64,000 bases of DNA from Rosa chinensis (lineage: Eukaryota; Streptophyta; Magnoliopsida; Rosales; Rosaceae): positions 8,106,001 through 8,170,000 of the forward strand of contig NC_037094.1 in the NCBI RefSeq assembly GCF_002994745.2, given 5' to 3'. The notes under the pieces were generated by a model. It was not told the DNA's origin, searched no databases, and saw only the letters and a list, made by a program, of their open reading frames with translations. Each line of letters begins with the position of its first letter. Position 1 is the stretch's first letter. This document shows, piece after piece, positions 11,801-23,229 of the stretch. Position numbers and translations under genes: made by a program.

Positions 11801-12918
11801 CTTACCGAACTTCCGTTTTGTCCCTTTATCTTGAACTTCAACATCCTGCTTTGACGAACTTCTATAAGACTTATCTCCTTTTTCTTTGCTAGCACTAATA
11901 GACTGACTAGAAACTGCCGGGCTGGCTTGAGAACTAGAACTAACTTGTGCCTTCCCACTAGACCCTGCCACTTTCGGAGGTTGGGAAACTTTTGGAGTGA
12001 CAGCAGGAATTAAAAGTTCTGTTTTAGATTGAGGCCGGCTTCTTAAAGGGATAGGACTCATTGATCTGCGCTCCTCCTTTACACTTTTAATTCCATTACT
12101 CGGAGACACCTTAGTCGACGCTGCCTTGTTTTGGGATCGAAGTCGAGCCAATTTAGTTTGAGACTCATTCAACCTCTTCTCTGCTTCAACAAGCTGCACC
12201 AGTTTTCCAAACCCATAATTAACGCATAAATTCCCTCAAAAGGCATATCATGGATTGGGAAACATAGAAAAACACTCATGGTTACAGGGCACATATAAAA
12301 AAAAAAACACCTAGCTAGATTTCTTGACTCGGTGATTTTCACTTCAATCCACTGTGATTCAGATTAACATTTTGAGTAGCAACTAAACAATAAGAATCCA
12401 GGCTCAAACATCATTTCAAGAAAACAAAAGATGCAAACTTTATTTCCTTTCGGTGTTATCTCACATGTACCCACTAAACCCATTAACGGATTGACCCTAG
12501 TTTAACCCACAGCCAATATGAATAACATAAACACAACAGCAGCTCAAAAACAGTAGCTGGAACTTGAAACCAAACATGTAAAGTTGAAACAATCAGAAAC
12601 CCAATAAAGCTTAGCAGAGCAAGCACAAACCCAAAAAAAAAAAAAAGCAGCATCATTCACACAGAACCCAAAATGTGATTATATAAAATGAAGCATGAAA
12701 AATGAACACGGTGTCATGCAAACCTTGGATTGGTAATACTCCCGTCTCCGGCGATTGTGTTCCACTTCCTGAGCGCGGTGCTCAATCAGAGCGATGAGGG
12801 CGTCTTCTTGGTCTTGTCTGCTATCTGGGTCGCCGTTCTCTTCCGCCGGCGGCATCATGGTGTCGTCGTCGTCAATCTCCACGCTTTCTCTTCTGGGGTT
12901 TTTGAGAAGAGCACTCAT
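8810..12918 (-). CDS. WD40-repeat protein with N-terminal coiled coil (seven exons)
   Basis: Exons read on the minus strand are 12918-12724, 12193-11806, 11655-11499, 10894-10850, 10061-9896, 9711-9341 and 9101-8810. Together they are 1,614 nt, encoding 537 residues. Every junction is GT-AG and keeps frame. Residues 1-65 are acidic (IDDDDTMMPPAEENGD) and lead into a helical segment (LVEAEKRLNESQTKL). A Ser/Pro/Lys-rich linker (about 85-200) follows, then WD40 blades from about 230 on, for example LDGLVNLWEVQ, GGSDHAVVLW, QLRLYDIR and AWSPDGLYISSGTADP. It is probably a scaffold in a protein complex; a nuclear location is an inference from the basic KGTKRKFE stretch. I recognise it as a conserved plant transducin/WD40 family member but cannot assign a name. 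Promoter and 5'UTR lie in 12919-13200. Confidence 0.85.
10561..10590. repeat. (GT)n plus G11 tract in an intron of the WD40 gene
   Basis: A short GT repeat (10561-10572) is followed by eleven G (10575-10585). It lies in the 788-bp intron 10062-10849, which holds nothing else recognisable. Confidence 0.8.
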
Positions 12919-13235
12919 TGTTGTTAAAGGTCTTTAATTTGGCCGCAAAAGTGAAAACCCAACCCCATTTCAATCAACCAATTCCGCCATTAATAAACTT
13001 GTTCTTCATTTTTATGGGCCGGAAATGGGAACATTATTAATATTAATGCTTACGAAATTTTACATGGAGAAGTTAAACCAGAGGGAAAAAAAAAAAAAAA
13101 AAAAAAGGGATTTGGAGGGGTGTGTTTGTTTTGAACAAAGAAATACTTACTAATTAATACGGTCTCTTCACTAGTATAAAAACACATAAATCTTAATTAA
13201 TGATTGAGAATTAAATTTTTTGTAAAAATTACCAT

Positions 13236-13680
13236 ATACGACAGTTATTACGTCAGATTTTATCACGATCGTGATGAATTAAAATTATTGTTTGTGATAT
13301 GCCGTATACGACAGTTACTAACAGAAAGATAAACCTTTATGTTTTGTGAGTCCTACTACCATGCAACTTCCGTACGTAAGATTTTATCACGATCGTGATG
13401 AATTGAAGTTATTGTTTGTGGTATGCGGTATACGACAGTTACTAACAGAAAAATAAACCTTTATGTTTTATGGGTCCTACTACCATGCAACTTCCGTACG
13501 TAAGATTTTATCACGATCGTGATGAATTGAAGTTATTGTTTGTGGTATGCGGTATACGACAGTTACTAACAGAAAAATAAACCTTTATGTTTTATGGGTC
13601 CTACTACCATGCAACTTCCGTTCGTAAGATTTTATCATGATCGTGATGAATTAAAGTTATTGTTTGTGGTTGCACCAACT
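13236..13680. repeat. 124-bp tandem repeat (about 3.5 copies) with a 12-bp palindrome
   Basis: The motif TATCACGATCGTGATGAATT starts at 13261, 13385 and 13509, and a one-base variant (TATCATGATC) at 13633, so the period is exactly 124 bp. Copies are nearly identical, which suggests recent expansion. Each unit carries the perfect palindrome TCACGATCGTGA (broken in the last copy), and GTATACGAC and CGTACGTAAG motifs recur. It sits in the intergenic space between the WD40 gene promoter and the 3' end of the Mei2-like gene. The rest of 13700-14879 is AT-rich with nothing recognisable apart from the likely 3'UTR of the Mei2-like gene. Confidence 0.9.
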
Positions 13681-14879
13681 CTCATAATATCAGTACGTAA
13701 GAAACGGTAATTTTTTTAATCATAAAATGACAAAATTTCATTTTTAAGTTGGTAATTATTTCTAGTTTGTACTTTGTACAATTGTTTTTCCCATACTCTA
13801 GGAATCCCCGTTTCATTGGTCTTGCTTCTTTTTTGTTTCATTTGTATAAATAACTATGACTATAATAAAAAATAAAAATAACACTCCAAACTTTACCCGT
13901 TAGCTATGTATTTTAACTCACTCTTAAATTAATATAGCTTAGATTATTAAAGAATAAAGAGGTCTAAAGAGTGGTTAACCTCATAATATGAATCCAATTG
14001 GTTAGTTACTTGGTTTACTCTGTCAAACAAATTGCAACTAAATTTTCATCCTCTTCGTTGCCAATTTCAACCAAGAGGTAGGCAGGTAGCCATTGCCTCG
14101 CTCACATGACCCTCCAGACTTGGTCTTACCTAAGAATAAAAGATCCTATAGTTCGAGAAAAAAGACTTATCAATGGACAAAAATTTGCACGGACAGGTTC
14201 TCTGTAGCTTGAGCCTTGAGGGCAACAAATGATTTTAAGAAGTATAGTTTCTGCTACCAAAAACAGAAATTTGTATTCGGTAAGAGTTCAATTTACGGTT
14301 GCAACTGAATGAAAATAGTACAAAAGAAAAAGCAAGACATCCTAACGCACGGTGCAATTTAGGTTCAGAAAGGATACTCCGATAAAAGATAACACAACCA
14401 GAGTTCAACTGACATTAGCATTTCAAAAATTTCAACAGTACTCAAATCTGGTGTGGGTCTCTAACCATCGTCAACCAGAAAAAGAGCCCACTTTCAGGGG
14501 AAGAGAACAAGAAGGACAAGTGAAAGCACAATGTCCTGACAATGCCTATACATCAAGATATTGTTCAAAACAAGTCTCCAAAATTTTAGGTTTAAGTTAA
14601 GCCTTCCTCTATACTTATAGGTGGCTTTGAAATGAAAATCAGGGAATCAGAAAATGCTGTGAAGTGAGGAAGTAGCCCTCTTGGTTTAGGTAATCCGAAA
14701 CCTAGTAGAAGAAGCAGCTCCTCTATAGCCAAAAATGAAGTCAATTGACCACCCCTGATATAGAGAATTGGAATGGTTCAAGTTGTTGTACTCCGACATA
14801 AGGTCCAACATAAGGTTCAATGGTTAGTTCTCTGGGTTGAGAAAGTCGCCGGTCATATTTCATTTCAAGAAACCATTCC

Positions 14880-17800
14880 CTAGGAACTTTCCTCTCCATT
14901 TGCAGATGAAGATGGGCTCCATTGGTTATGGCTTTCCTCATAGCCACTGGTTCGAGATCTTCCTGGTCTTGATCGGATGTGGGTGCCCATTGGAAAGGGT
15001 TCCTGCAGAGAGAAGATAGAAGAAGAAGAAGAAAAAATAGTTAAAGAGACTAGAGTTTCATGAAGGATTATACAAAATGAATTTAGAAGTCAAGAACAGT
15101 CAGTCTCGTATATCTTACCGGGTCCCCAGCATTTGGTCCATCTGTGTGGAAGAGTATAGGGCGACACCGTTTGTCCTCATTCATTAAGCTTGAATTCTGG
15201 AAATGGGCAATAAGAGCAGCTTTTCCCTGAATACGAGCATATGCAAGTGTTGCAACCTTTTCACTGTTGAACTTCTCCCATTTTTTGCCATTGAATGCCT
15301 GCAAGAGATATATAATCCATTTTCACTTGGTAGAACAATCGACACTTGTCACTGATATACACACGGATTTTATCCATTTGAGTGGATGACTCGAATGAAA
15401 TGGCAGAGTCCATTGGTCAAACCTTATAGAATGGAACAATCTGTTGAGGATCAATCATGTTGATGAATGCATATCCCACATTGCATTTGTTCTGTGAAAA
15501 ACATACAAAATTAGAAGCAGATAGACATACGCGCTCTACCTAAATAAAGATGATTCAGCAAACAATTTTCTTGCCTTGAAGTCAATTGGCAAATAAATAA
15601 AGTCATATATTCCTCGACAGTTCTCATCAATTACTGCAAGCAGCATCTTTGAAGTATACCTGTAGAACCAATTACTAGTTTAGCAAAGCAGGAATAATCT
15701 CTATGTACAACTGGAAAGCAATATATACAAAATATGGTCATTGCAGTTATGAGGACCATGTTACCAGTTTTATGACTTTAGCACAGGACTCTAGCCCATG
15801 AGACTGAACAGGTACTTTAGCTAGTGTATTATGGAAGATACATGTGGGCAATTGGTCATTAAATTATAGAAAAGATCCTCCTTTTCTTTCTTATCATTCA
15901 AGCAATTATGTCATAACCAGGACTAGATTGAGCAAAGCAGCAAGTACTACAGTTAATGCTTGCTTAGTAGGGTAGTAGGCAGCATGAAGCTTTCTATTAG
16001 GCTAATGACTTACGGTTATTAATACTGGCTGCCTACCATATGGCATCAACCATATCTTTTAAAGATGCTAATTATTGCTACAGGAAATTATCAGTTACGA
16101 TTATCAGGACTTGGAAACATCTAACTACCTAATATTTTGACGCATGACATCCTAGTAATACGGTTATTAATACTGGCTGCCTACCATATGGCATCAACCA
16201 TATCTTTTAAAGATGCTAATTATTGCTACAGGAAATTATCAGTTACGATTATCACGACTTGGAAACATCTAACTACCTAATATTTTGACGCATGACATCC
16301 TGCCAGTCTTTGGCAAGCAGAAATGTGAAATATGCTCTAGAAGTACTTAAGCAAAGTATGTATTTCATTAAAGGTTGTCGACAAATGGGAAAGTTCATCC
16401 AAAAAAATTAAACTGCCAAATGTTATGGAGAGTAGTAAAAAGATGCCAGAATTGAGAACAGTTAGGGGATCATATACATACTTGTTGGGAATGTTCTTTA
16501 TCATCAGTGTGGTTCGATTGTCATCCCCACGCAATATGCGCTCAATATCAAGTTCATATTGTTTCCTATCAGCATTATGAGAGTTTGCTTCACTTCTACG
16601 GTGAGATAGATTTCTGACACGTTCATTTGGTGAACCAAAAGAGGTAGGCATCGACATCATTGAATTCCTCCCAGGAAACATGTGGCAGATCTCCTGCGAA
16701 GAGCGTTGCCGGGTACTTGTATTCATGTCTGAGCAATTTCCACCAACAAGAGAAAAGATGTTGCGTGACGGAACTTCCATAGGATGCAACTGGGGACTAC
16801 TGGGAAAACAGGCGAAGCTAGGAGATCCCAGGTGAAGACTAGAAGTGTCAGGAGACTGTCCTGAAAATGCATGTCTTTCCCAAAGGGATGGGTTAACTGC
16901 TGGTGCTGATCCAACATGGTGGCGGACAGGTGATGTCCCATTCAGCATGTGAGGAGGTGTTCTAGGGAAGCCAGGCATTTGTGGAAAGCGATGAGCATGA
17001 GGACCATTGATAAATGATGGTGAATTCTGCCACATCATGGGACTTGAAGGATGCTGCTGATAAGAATTGGAAACATAATGATGTCCGCGAACCCCAGCAC
17101 TCCCATTTCCAGAAGATGCAAAAGCTGCATAAGAAAAGACTAGTAAACAAAAAACCAGAATAGGTACTAAAAATTTAAGATTTTCATCAACCAAAATCTA
17201 ACAATAGTAATAATGAGAGACAAACTCTAAGTTGCATCCAAAATGGGAAGTAGCGAGCACAAAAAGGAAGTCTAAGAACCACCACTCAATTAGTAATGTT
17301 ACTGTAGCTCCCACCATTCAATAGTACAACATGAAACTGTGTACAACTAAGAGAGACAGATAGCACCAAAAAAAAAAAGGACATAGAGATGTACAAGTGA
17401 TGGATCCATTACATTATCTCTTACAGGCTGGGAGAGAAGGGTAAAACATGTGAATAAGAATTTACAATTAAATTTAGAGTGGAAAACATTTGGTTCTCAG
17501 ATAAAACCAATCAAAGAAAATAGAGCACAAATTATCTTGCAAAAGGATAGGGCAACTAGGGAGAAAGGAGAAGACAGTGAGAAACTTCAACAAGGGGATG
17601 TTCTGGATATAAAACATTGCAAGAATTTTTTTTAAAGAAAGTAGCAATTCTCTTTCTTTATCCTTAAAAAAGGTCATGGTTTTAGTTGTTAATTCTAATC
17701 CATTCGGATGCACCTTATCCAACTTATAAATGATATGATAACTAAGAAAAAAGACTCGTTTTTAGGACGTTTTGAGAGAAATCTGTAAAACTATACAGAG

Positions 17801-19418
17801 CTATATGCATAATGTACCTCCTCCTCCGTTCAGTTCCATCAGGTGCCCATTTGCATTCATTTCACGAATGTGCCTCCTGTCGGTTCCTTCTGTCATTCTA
17901 AGGCCCACATTGCCAGTCACTCCACTGGAGTTGGATGTGATACCATGTGCTAAACTGTCATGATACTCAGGGAGGGAATGCGGATGGAAATTGGGAACAC
18001 ACTGGTTACCAAACTTAATTTCATTCAGAGAGTGATTGGAATCAGGAAGGCAAAAGTTTTTGTCCGCAGACACCACTCTCATCGGAGAGGGCAACGTACG
18101 CGGAACACTTGAACTCAGATGCGCTAAAGCATTTCCCATAAATGCATTGGAAGGTGATCGAATTGAAGAATGTAATCCCAGGTTAGATTCATTAGCCATT
18201 CCAGGATGAAGGGTTGCTGTAAAACAAACAACAAAACACTTTTTGTAAGAAAATGAACACAAATTAACATAATTATGAGTAGATAAAGACAAATTGAAGC
18301 AATAATTCCTAACAGGCACAATCATACCCTTGCATCCTGCTGACAAGTTGTCGGATGGACTATGACAAATATTAAATTCATCTTGCTCCTGCTTGGAACC
18401 TTGACCGAAACTGCCAAAGGAATATTATTTCTTACAAAGAAGTTTAAGAAATTCAAACTTAAAGGACAACAAAATAAACAAGTAGAAAAGGAACTGTGAC
18501 AAGTGCTGACAGAAATCCAGGAGAATAAAAGCAAAAAATCAGGGAGAAAAAAAATAATAATACAAAATTGCCTGCGTTAAGACCTCAAAGGAGATAACTT
18601 ACAGAAACCCCACACACTAAATAAAACACACAGATAACTAATAAGAAGAGTTTGTTAACAATACCCCATTCTGGCAACCCCTGGATGGCTGGGTTCAAGC
18701 TTGATCTGCTTCCCACCAATCTCACTCGTATTCAATGCATGAAGAGCAGCTTCTGCAGCTCTAACATCATAAAATTCTATCAACTTGTTATGACTCTTGT
18801 TTGGAGCCTCGAGGATCTGGAAACAGAAAATAACAAGTACTTGATATCAAAATAAAAATAAAGAACAAGAAGCTTCATGCCTCTTAAAAGCAAAGCAAAA
18901 CAAATAACAGAGAATAACTTGACCAACTTACCTCTTTGATTTCCCCATAAGATTCGAAAAGTTTAGTAAGCTCATCATCAGAAACAGAAGAATCAACATT
19001 GTATACCTCAAGTGTTCCTTGGTTAACATCTTTATCAGAAGGGTTGTCCTGGCATATAGACAAGTAGATAAAATGAAACAACCAAGCATCATGAGAATGT
19101 CTAAACAAGCCAGAGAAAACAAAATGGTCATGAAATTAGCACATACATCAAAAGTAACTAACAAGTGAAGTGACCACCATACCTTGGGTATCGAATAGTG
19201 TATGTCAAGCTTCCTACGCCTCAGTGGCTTACTCTGTAGTGCTCTTATCGCTTTTTGGGCAGCCCTTATATCATAATAAGAAATCATAACAAACCCACGA
19301 TGCTTGCAGGCTGTGTAAAGTGTTCGGATATCTCCATATTGCTAACAAAAGAAAATTCAATTGTCAATTTAATAAACGAGGTAAACTGCTTTAACTTGCC
19401 CACATGGACTTGTAATTT

Positions 19419-19453
<35 letters not shown>

Positions 19454-21689
19454 AATTATAATATAAATAACTCATAAAGGAGAGGTGTACACCTCAAAAA
19501 GATCCTTCAATTCCAAATCTTCAACATTGCTATTAATATTTCGAACAAAAAGTGTTCTAGAAGGGTGCTCGCCATAGGGGTGTTCACCCACAAGTGAAAA
19601 ATTACCACCCCTTGATCATCTCCTTCTAATTCCAAGCCGCCACCACTGCTAAAAAGATCAAAATCTTCCAATTCATCCCCATTACTACCATGCACAAGTT
19701 TACCCGGACCATCTATCATGCCAGAAAACAAATCATTTTCATCAGGAAGGAGATTTCCAATGGTTTGTGCTTCCATTTCTTCAAGCGATTCAAAGGGCTC
19801 TTCCTCATGTTGGGAAGCAACAGTATTTGTAGATTGATGAGATACAAAATCACCCTTTAGCAATCTCACTGCAAAGGGGGGGGGGGGGGGGGGGGGGGGG
19901 AGATGTTAAGATGATGAATAAGCATATTTGTGGAAATTGGTTACAGATGGACATCAATAAAGTAGTATAAAGGAACATGGAGTAGCTTAATTTGACTAAA
20001 TTAAGACTTAATCCCACAAATGCAATTGATTGGAGATTATACTGAAGTAGAGAACAGATGAAACCCATGTGGTATGTAAAGACAACAAAAAGTTTAGAAA
20101 GATTTTGAACCTAATTAGCAACTTTATATAAGATATCAATTCAACATAAAAACTTGTTAGACATGGAATTGAAGAAACCTTTTTGTGAAAAAGGTAAAAA
20201 AAATTTGCAGTTTCTTTTGCATTCTTGTAAGGGATGATAGAGCAGCCCATTGATGTAATTGCCAATGAAGTATAGATGGTATGGTCCAACAAGCATGTTC
20301 GACAAAATAGATGGTTACACTACCCATATGCAACATATCAAGACAGACTTATTAGACATAAAGAGGAAAACAAAACCTTACATTTTCTAGTAAAAATTTC
20401 AGACAATGAGCTTGAGAACAGACTGCTTTCATGCTGAGCACCATTAATAGCAGTTTTGCTTCCAACCAAGCTATGGGATGTTGGCCGTGTGGGCAAGTCT
20501 GACCACAATTTTGGATGATGATTCATAGGTTTCCACGAGGCCTTAGATGTATTGGCAACTCCTCCACTAATGCTTAGCCTTTCTGTGCGCTCCCCAGCCA
20601 GATTGGATTGTGGCATATCAAAGTAATCCACTGATTGTGCCCCAATTGGTAAAAACCTTTTTGAGGGTAATGAAGGATCGAATATGCTGCCAGCTGTCGG
20701 CACTGTTCTATCCACTCCCACTGAAGTACAGAAATTTACACAAGAAGAGGGAAGTCAAAGATCTCACACAGACAATTTTACCACAAAACAGTATACCGTT
20801 ATAATCAGGAAGACAACATGCCAGCGATGAACCAATTCATCGATTCACATATTCATTTTTTCAAGGTGGACTGAGTTGATTCTTACTTCCTAGTTTGAGC
20901 TAGAAACCATTTATATAACAACCAGAACAACTCTGAAGTCGGGACTTGGAACAGCTAGTTATCATATTTCCGACCAAATGAAAGCTCAAACTTCGAAATG
21001 ACCAAACAAAACCATGGAACTCTGCTAACTCCTGGGTAAGTGTTTTGAACACCCTGTGTGCTAAGGCACAGCAACTCAAACCCAAGTTTGAGTGAGAGAG
21101 ACAAGTGAACTTACCACTACAACACACATTGCACATTGTTAATGAGTAAGGGACATCTGTTTGGTTGGGAACTCTTTCAACTGGTAATGTGACGTTAATA
21201 AGTTAGGGGCGCTTGTCAGGTTGGGAGATCCTTTGAACAGGTAATGGGGTGTAACTTCAACAACTAAAGCCCAGGACCCAATAAAAACAGAAAGTTTGAT
21301 GGGGCAAGACAAATTAGCTGATAGTTCTCAGACACTTTATGAACTAAATGCTCACCTTGGTGATCAGGCATGGTTTTCAGCTTCTGAAATCCAACTTGTC
21401 TCTGGTCAAACAAAATTCACGCTAATTAGAAAGAATTATTGAGAAAAAAAAAAGCTATGATATGCTATAAAAAAAACAGAGAAAATGTTATAATAGATAA
21501 ACATGGGATGATCCTTTCCTTTGTTTACATATGAGTGCTATATATTTAGTGAAACTTGACAACAATTCAAAGGAATATGACAACTTCATGACATCAAAAC
21601 AAGATTAACACCTCGGAAGGAAAAGGAATTTCTTCAAAGAAGTGGGAAGAGACAGATACACCCCTTTGATCCATTACTTCAAATGGCAT
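14880..21689 (-). CDS. Mei2-like RNA-binding protein (AML1/AML4 type), three RRMs; one-base frameshift
   Basis: Coding exons (minus): 21689-21612, 21401-21356, 20720-20382, 19868-19493, 19341-19183, 19048-18932, 18816-18665, 18410-18328, 18216-17818, 17124-16482, 15659-15575, 15491-15423, 15298-15119, 15002-14880. They sum to 2,849 nt, one short of 950 codons. Mei2-like proteins act in meiosis and meristem growth and bind RNA. RRM1 (TLFVRNINSN) and RRM2 (TLEVYNVDSS) lie near residues 255-415. The characteristic C-terminal RRM (TTLMIKNIPNK...NKCNVGYAFINM...NGKKWEKF) lies near 780-905. The start follows family similarity (MPFEVMDQRGVS). In the fourth exon the frame jumps at a G4 run (19608-19611), before SLVGEHPYGEHPSRTLF. 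Intron 15492-15574 uses a GC donor. The frameshift may be an assembly error or a real lesion. Confidence 0.9.
15575..15575 (-). other. GC-AG intron donor in the C-terminal RRM of the Mei2-like gene
   Basis: The exon encoding LPIDFK ends TTCAAG at 15575 and is followed by GCAAGA, not GT. The next exon starts at 15491 after CACAG and resumes as NKCNVGYAF, so the protein reads DFKNKCNVG as in the family. The splice must use a GC donor. Confidence 0.85.
16012..16306. repeat. 148-bp tandem duplication in an intron of the Mei2-like gene
   Basis: The unit beginning ACGGTTATTAATACTGGCTG occurs at 16012-16159 and again at 16160-16306. I saw one internal difference (ATCAGGACTT versus ATCACGACTT), so the event is recent. 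It lies in the 822-bp intron 15660-16481. Confidence 0.9.
19422..19448. repeat. (AT)n microsatellite in a Mei2-like intron
   Basis: About 13 AT dinucleotides lie in the short intron 19342-19492, between the exons that make up RRM1. Confidence 0.9.
19876..19900. repeat. 25-G homopolymer next to a splice acceptor
   Basis: Twenty-five consecutive G on the plus strand form a C25 tract on the gene strand, followed by TTTGCAG and the exon start at 19868. It therefore serves as the polypyrimidine tract of that acceptor. Confidence 0.9.
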
Positions 21690-22440
21690 CGTGCAGCACT
21701 AAGAAACCAGAAACTATTGCCGGAAAAATGAGAGAGGCGGAGACAAGTAAAAGGTCTAAATTCTCACTGGCCAATTTCATCTACACTACACACCTCCTTG
21801 CCTGAAAATCGAAAACAACAAAACTAAATTAATGAACGAAGACGATACACCTCAGATGCCACAACCATAACATTCCAAATCAAAGCAGGGAGAACTGCAT
21901 TTTGTAAAATTCCAAAACCGAAAACCCAAATCAAGTAATTCAAACTCATCAGGCAGTTCTACCAACTCGAAAAGGTTGAAGATTCTTTTCCTCTTTCGGG
22001 GGTCTCTGTGTGAGAGAGAGAGCCCGAGAATTAGAAGAAAAAAAATGGGATGATAGTAAAACAAAATGTTAAGTAAGAAGCGCTGAAAATGTTTGCTTAC
22101 CTACCAAAAACCAAACCATACTTAACCCCGTTTGGTTGCTCAGAAAAACAAAAAATTATAAAAAAAAATAAAAAAAAGGTAGGAAAGCAAAATCAAAACT
22201 TAAATCCTTTTTAAGCTTTCCTTAATTCCTGAGCAACCTAAAACGAACCAAATTGCCGCAGAAAATCTCTAAATTAAGTGAAAAACCAGCAAAGATCGAG
22301 AATTCAACCGTTGAAAATTTTCACCCTTCAAAATTCACACAGCTTAAAAACCCCCCAAAAAAATTCAGAAGCAAACAAAAAGAGTGAAACAGAGTCTGAC
22401 CTAGTCCAGAAGAAGCCGCATCAGCAGAATTGATCTCCAT
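21679..22440 (-). promoter_or_regulatory. 5' leader of the Mei2-like gene with two upstream ORFs
   Basis: A non-coding first exon ends at 22401 (CTAG|GTCAGA) and joins an acceptor at 21801, where the second exon begins. In the spliced leader, uORF1 starts at 22440 (22440-22401 joined to 21801-21764, 25 residues, MEINSADAASSGL...). uORF2 starts at 21780 and ends at 21679 (33 residues), overlapping the main ATG at 21689. Overlapping uORFs usually lower main-ORF translation. The leader model depends on the predicted splice and on the transcription start, neither of which is proven here. Confidence 0.55.
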
Positions 22441-22799
22441 GACCAAAATTCAGCTCAAAAAAATGGAAAAACTCGCAAAAATCCAAAAAGAATAAATCAA
22501 AAGCTATAATACAGCAATGGATCTCATCTCATCTCATCCACCACTCGCAGCATTGCAGCTCTCTCACTCACTTTTCCACAACAAACTAAGCTCGCTTCTG
22601 CTCCTACACAGGCATACTCTGCTTCCAACAAAAACCGGTCAAAATTAACCGAATCGGAGCTCGGAGCCGGAACACATCTCGATTCCGGTGAGATAAAACC
22701 GCCGGTGGCCGAGGAAGGGGAGAGAAAAGGAATAAATACACAGGGAGCTGGGTTTCTGATTTGTTTAATCCCCAAGAGCGTCAGAGAAAGACAGAGAGA

Positions 22800-23060
22800 G
22801 AGAAGAGAAAAAGGGTGGTTGGGTTTTGAAATATAAAAAGAGTAAACAAGGAAAAAATGAGGAGGAGGAGGAAGAAGAAGAAGACAAAGGAGGAGAGAGA
22901 GAGAGAGAGAGAGAGAGATGGGCGCGGGGTTTTCTTTGGGTGTGAGAGAGTGGATAGAATCAGAGAACAGAAAATGGAAACTATTAAAAAAAAAAAAAAA
23001 AAGGAAGAAGGAGGGGGGGCTTTATACACGGCGGACAAAACCAGTCAGTCAGTCACGCTC
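22800..23060. promoter_or_regulatory. Likely promoter and 5'UTR start of the Mei2-like gene, GA/CT-rich
   Basis: On the gene (minus) strand this is a long CT-rich tract with (CT)n (complement of 22893-22918), CTT repeats (22860-22885) and T-runs near 22985-23002. Such pyrimidine patches are common near plant transcription starts. No clear TATA box was placed. Open frames read here are products of the simple repeat. Confidence 0.4.
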
Positions 23061-23229
23061 TTTCTTCTTCTTTTTCTTTCTTCTTCTTCCTTGGGAATCT
23101 TGGTTTTTTTTAACCTTTCAGTTCATGACCCGACCCCCTTTTGGCGGTTTTTACTTTTCTTCCTTTTTCTGTTGTTTTTTTATTCTTTGTTTGTAATTAT
23201 GGGAAGAGCGACCAAATATTTCTTCTGAT

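Noticed and set aside
16012..16306. Direct repeats considered as a solo LTR pair
   Set aside because: The copies are adjacent with no internal region, no TG...CA ends and no primer binding site.
22857..23228. Arg/Lys-rich and Phe-rich open frames on both strands
   Set aside because: Products of GA, GAA and poly-A/T simple repeats in the Mei2-like promoter region.
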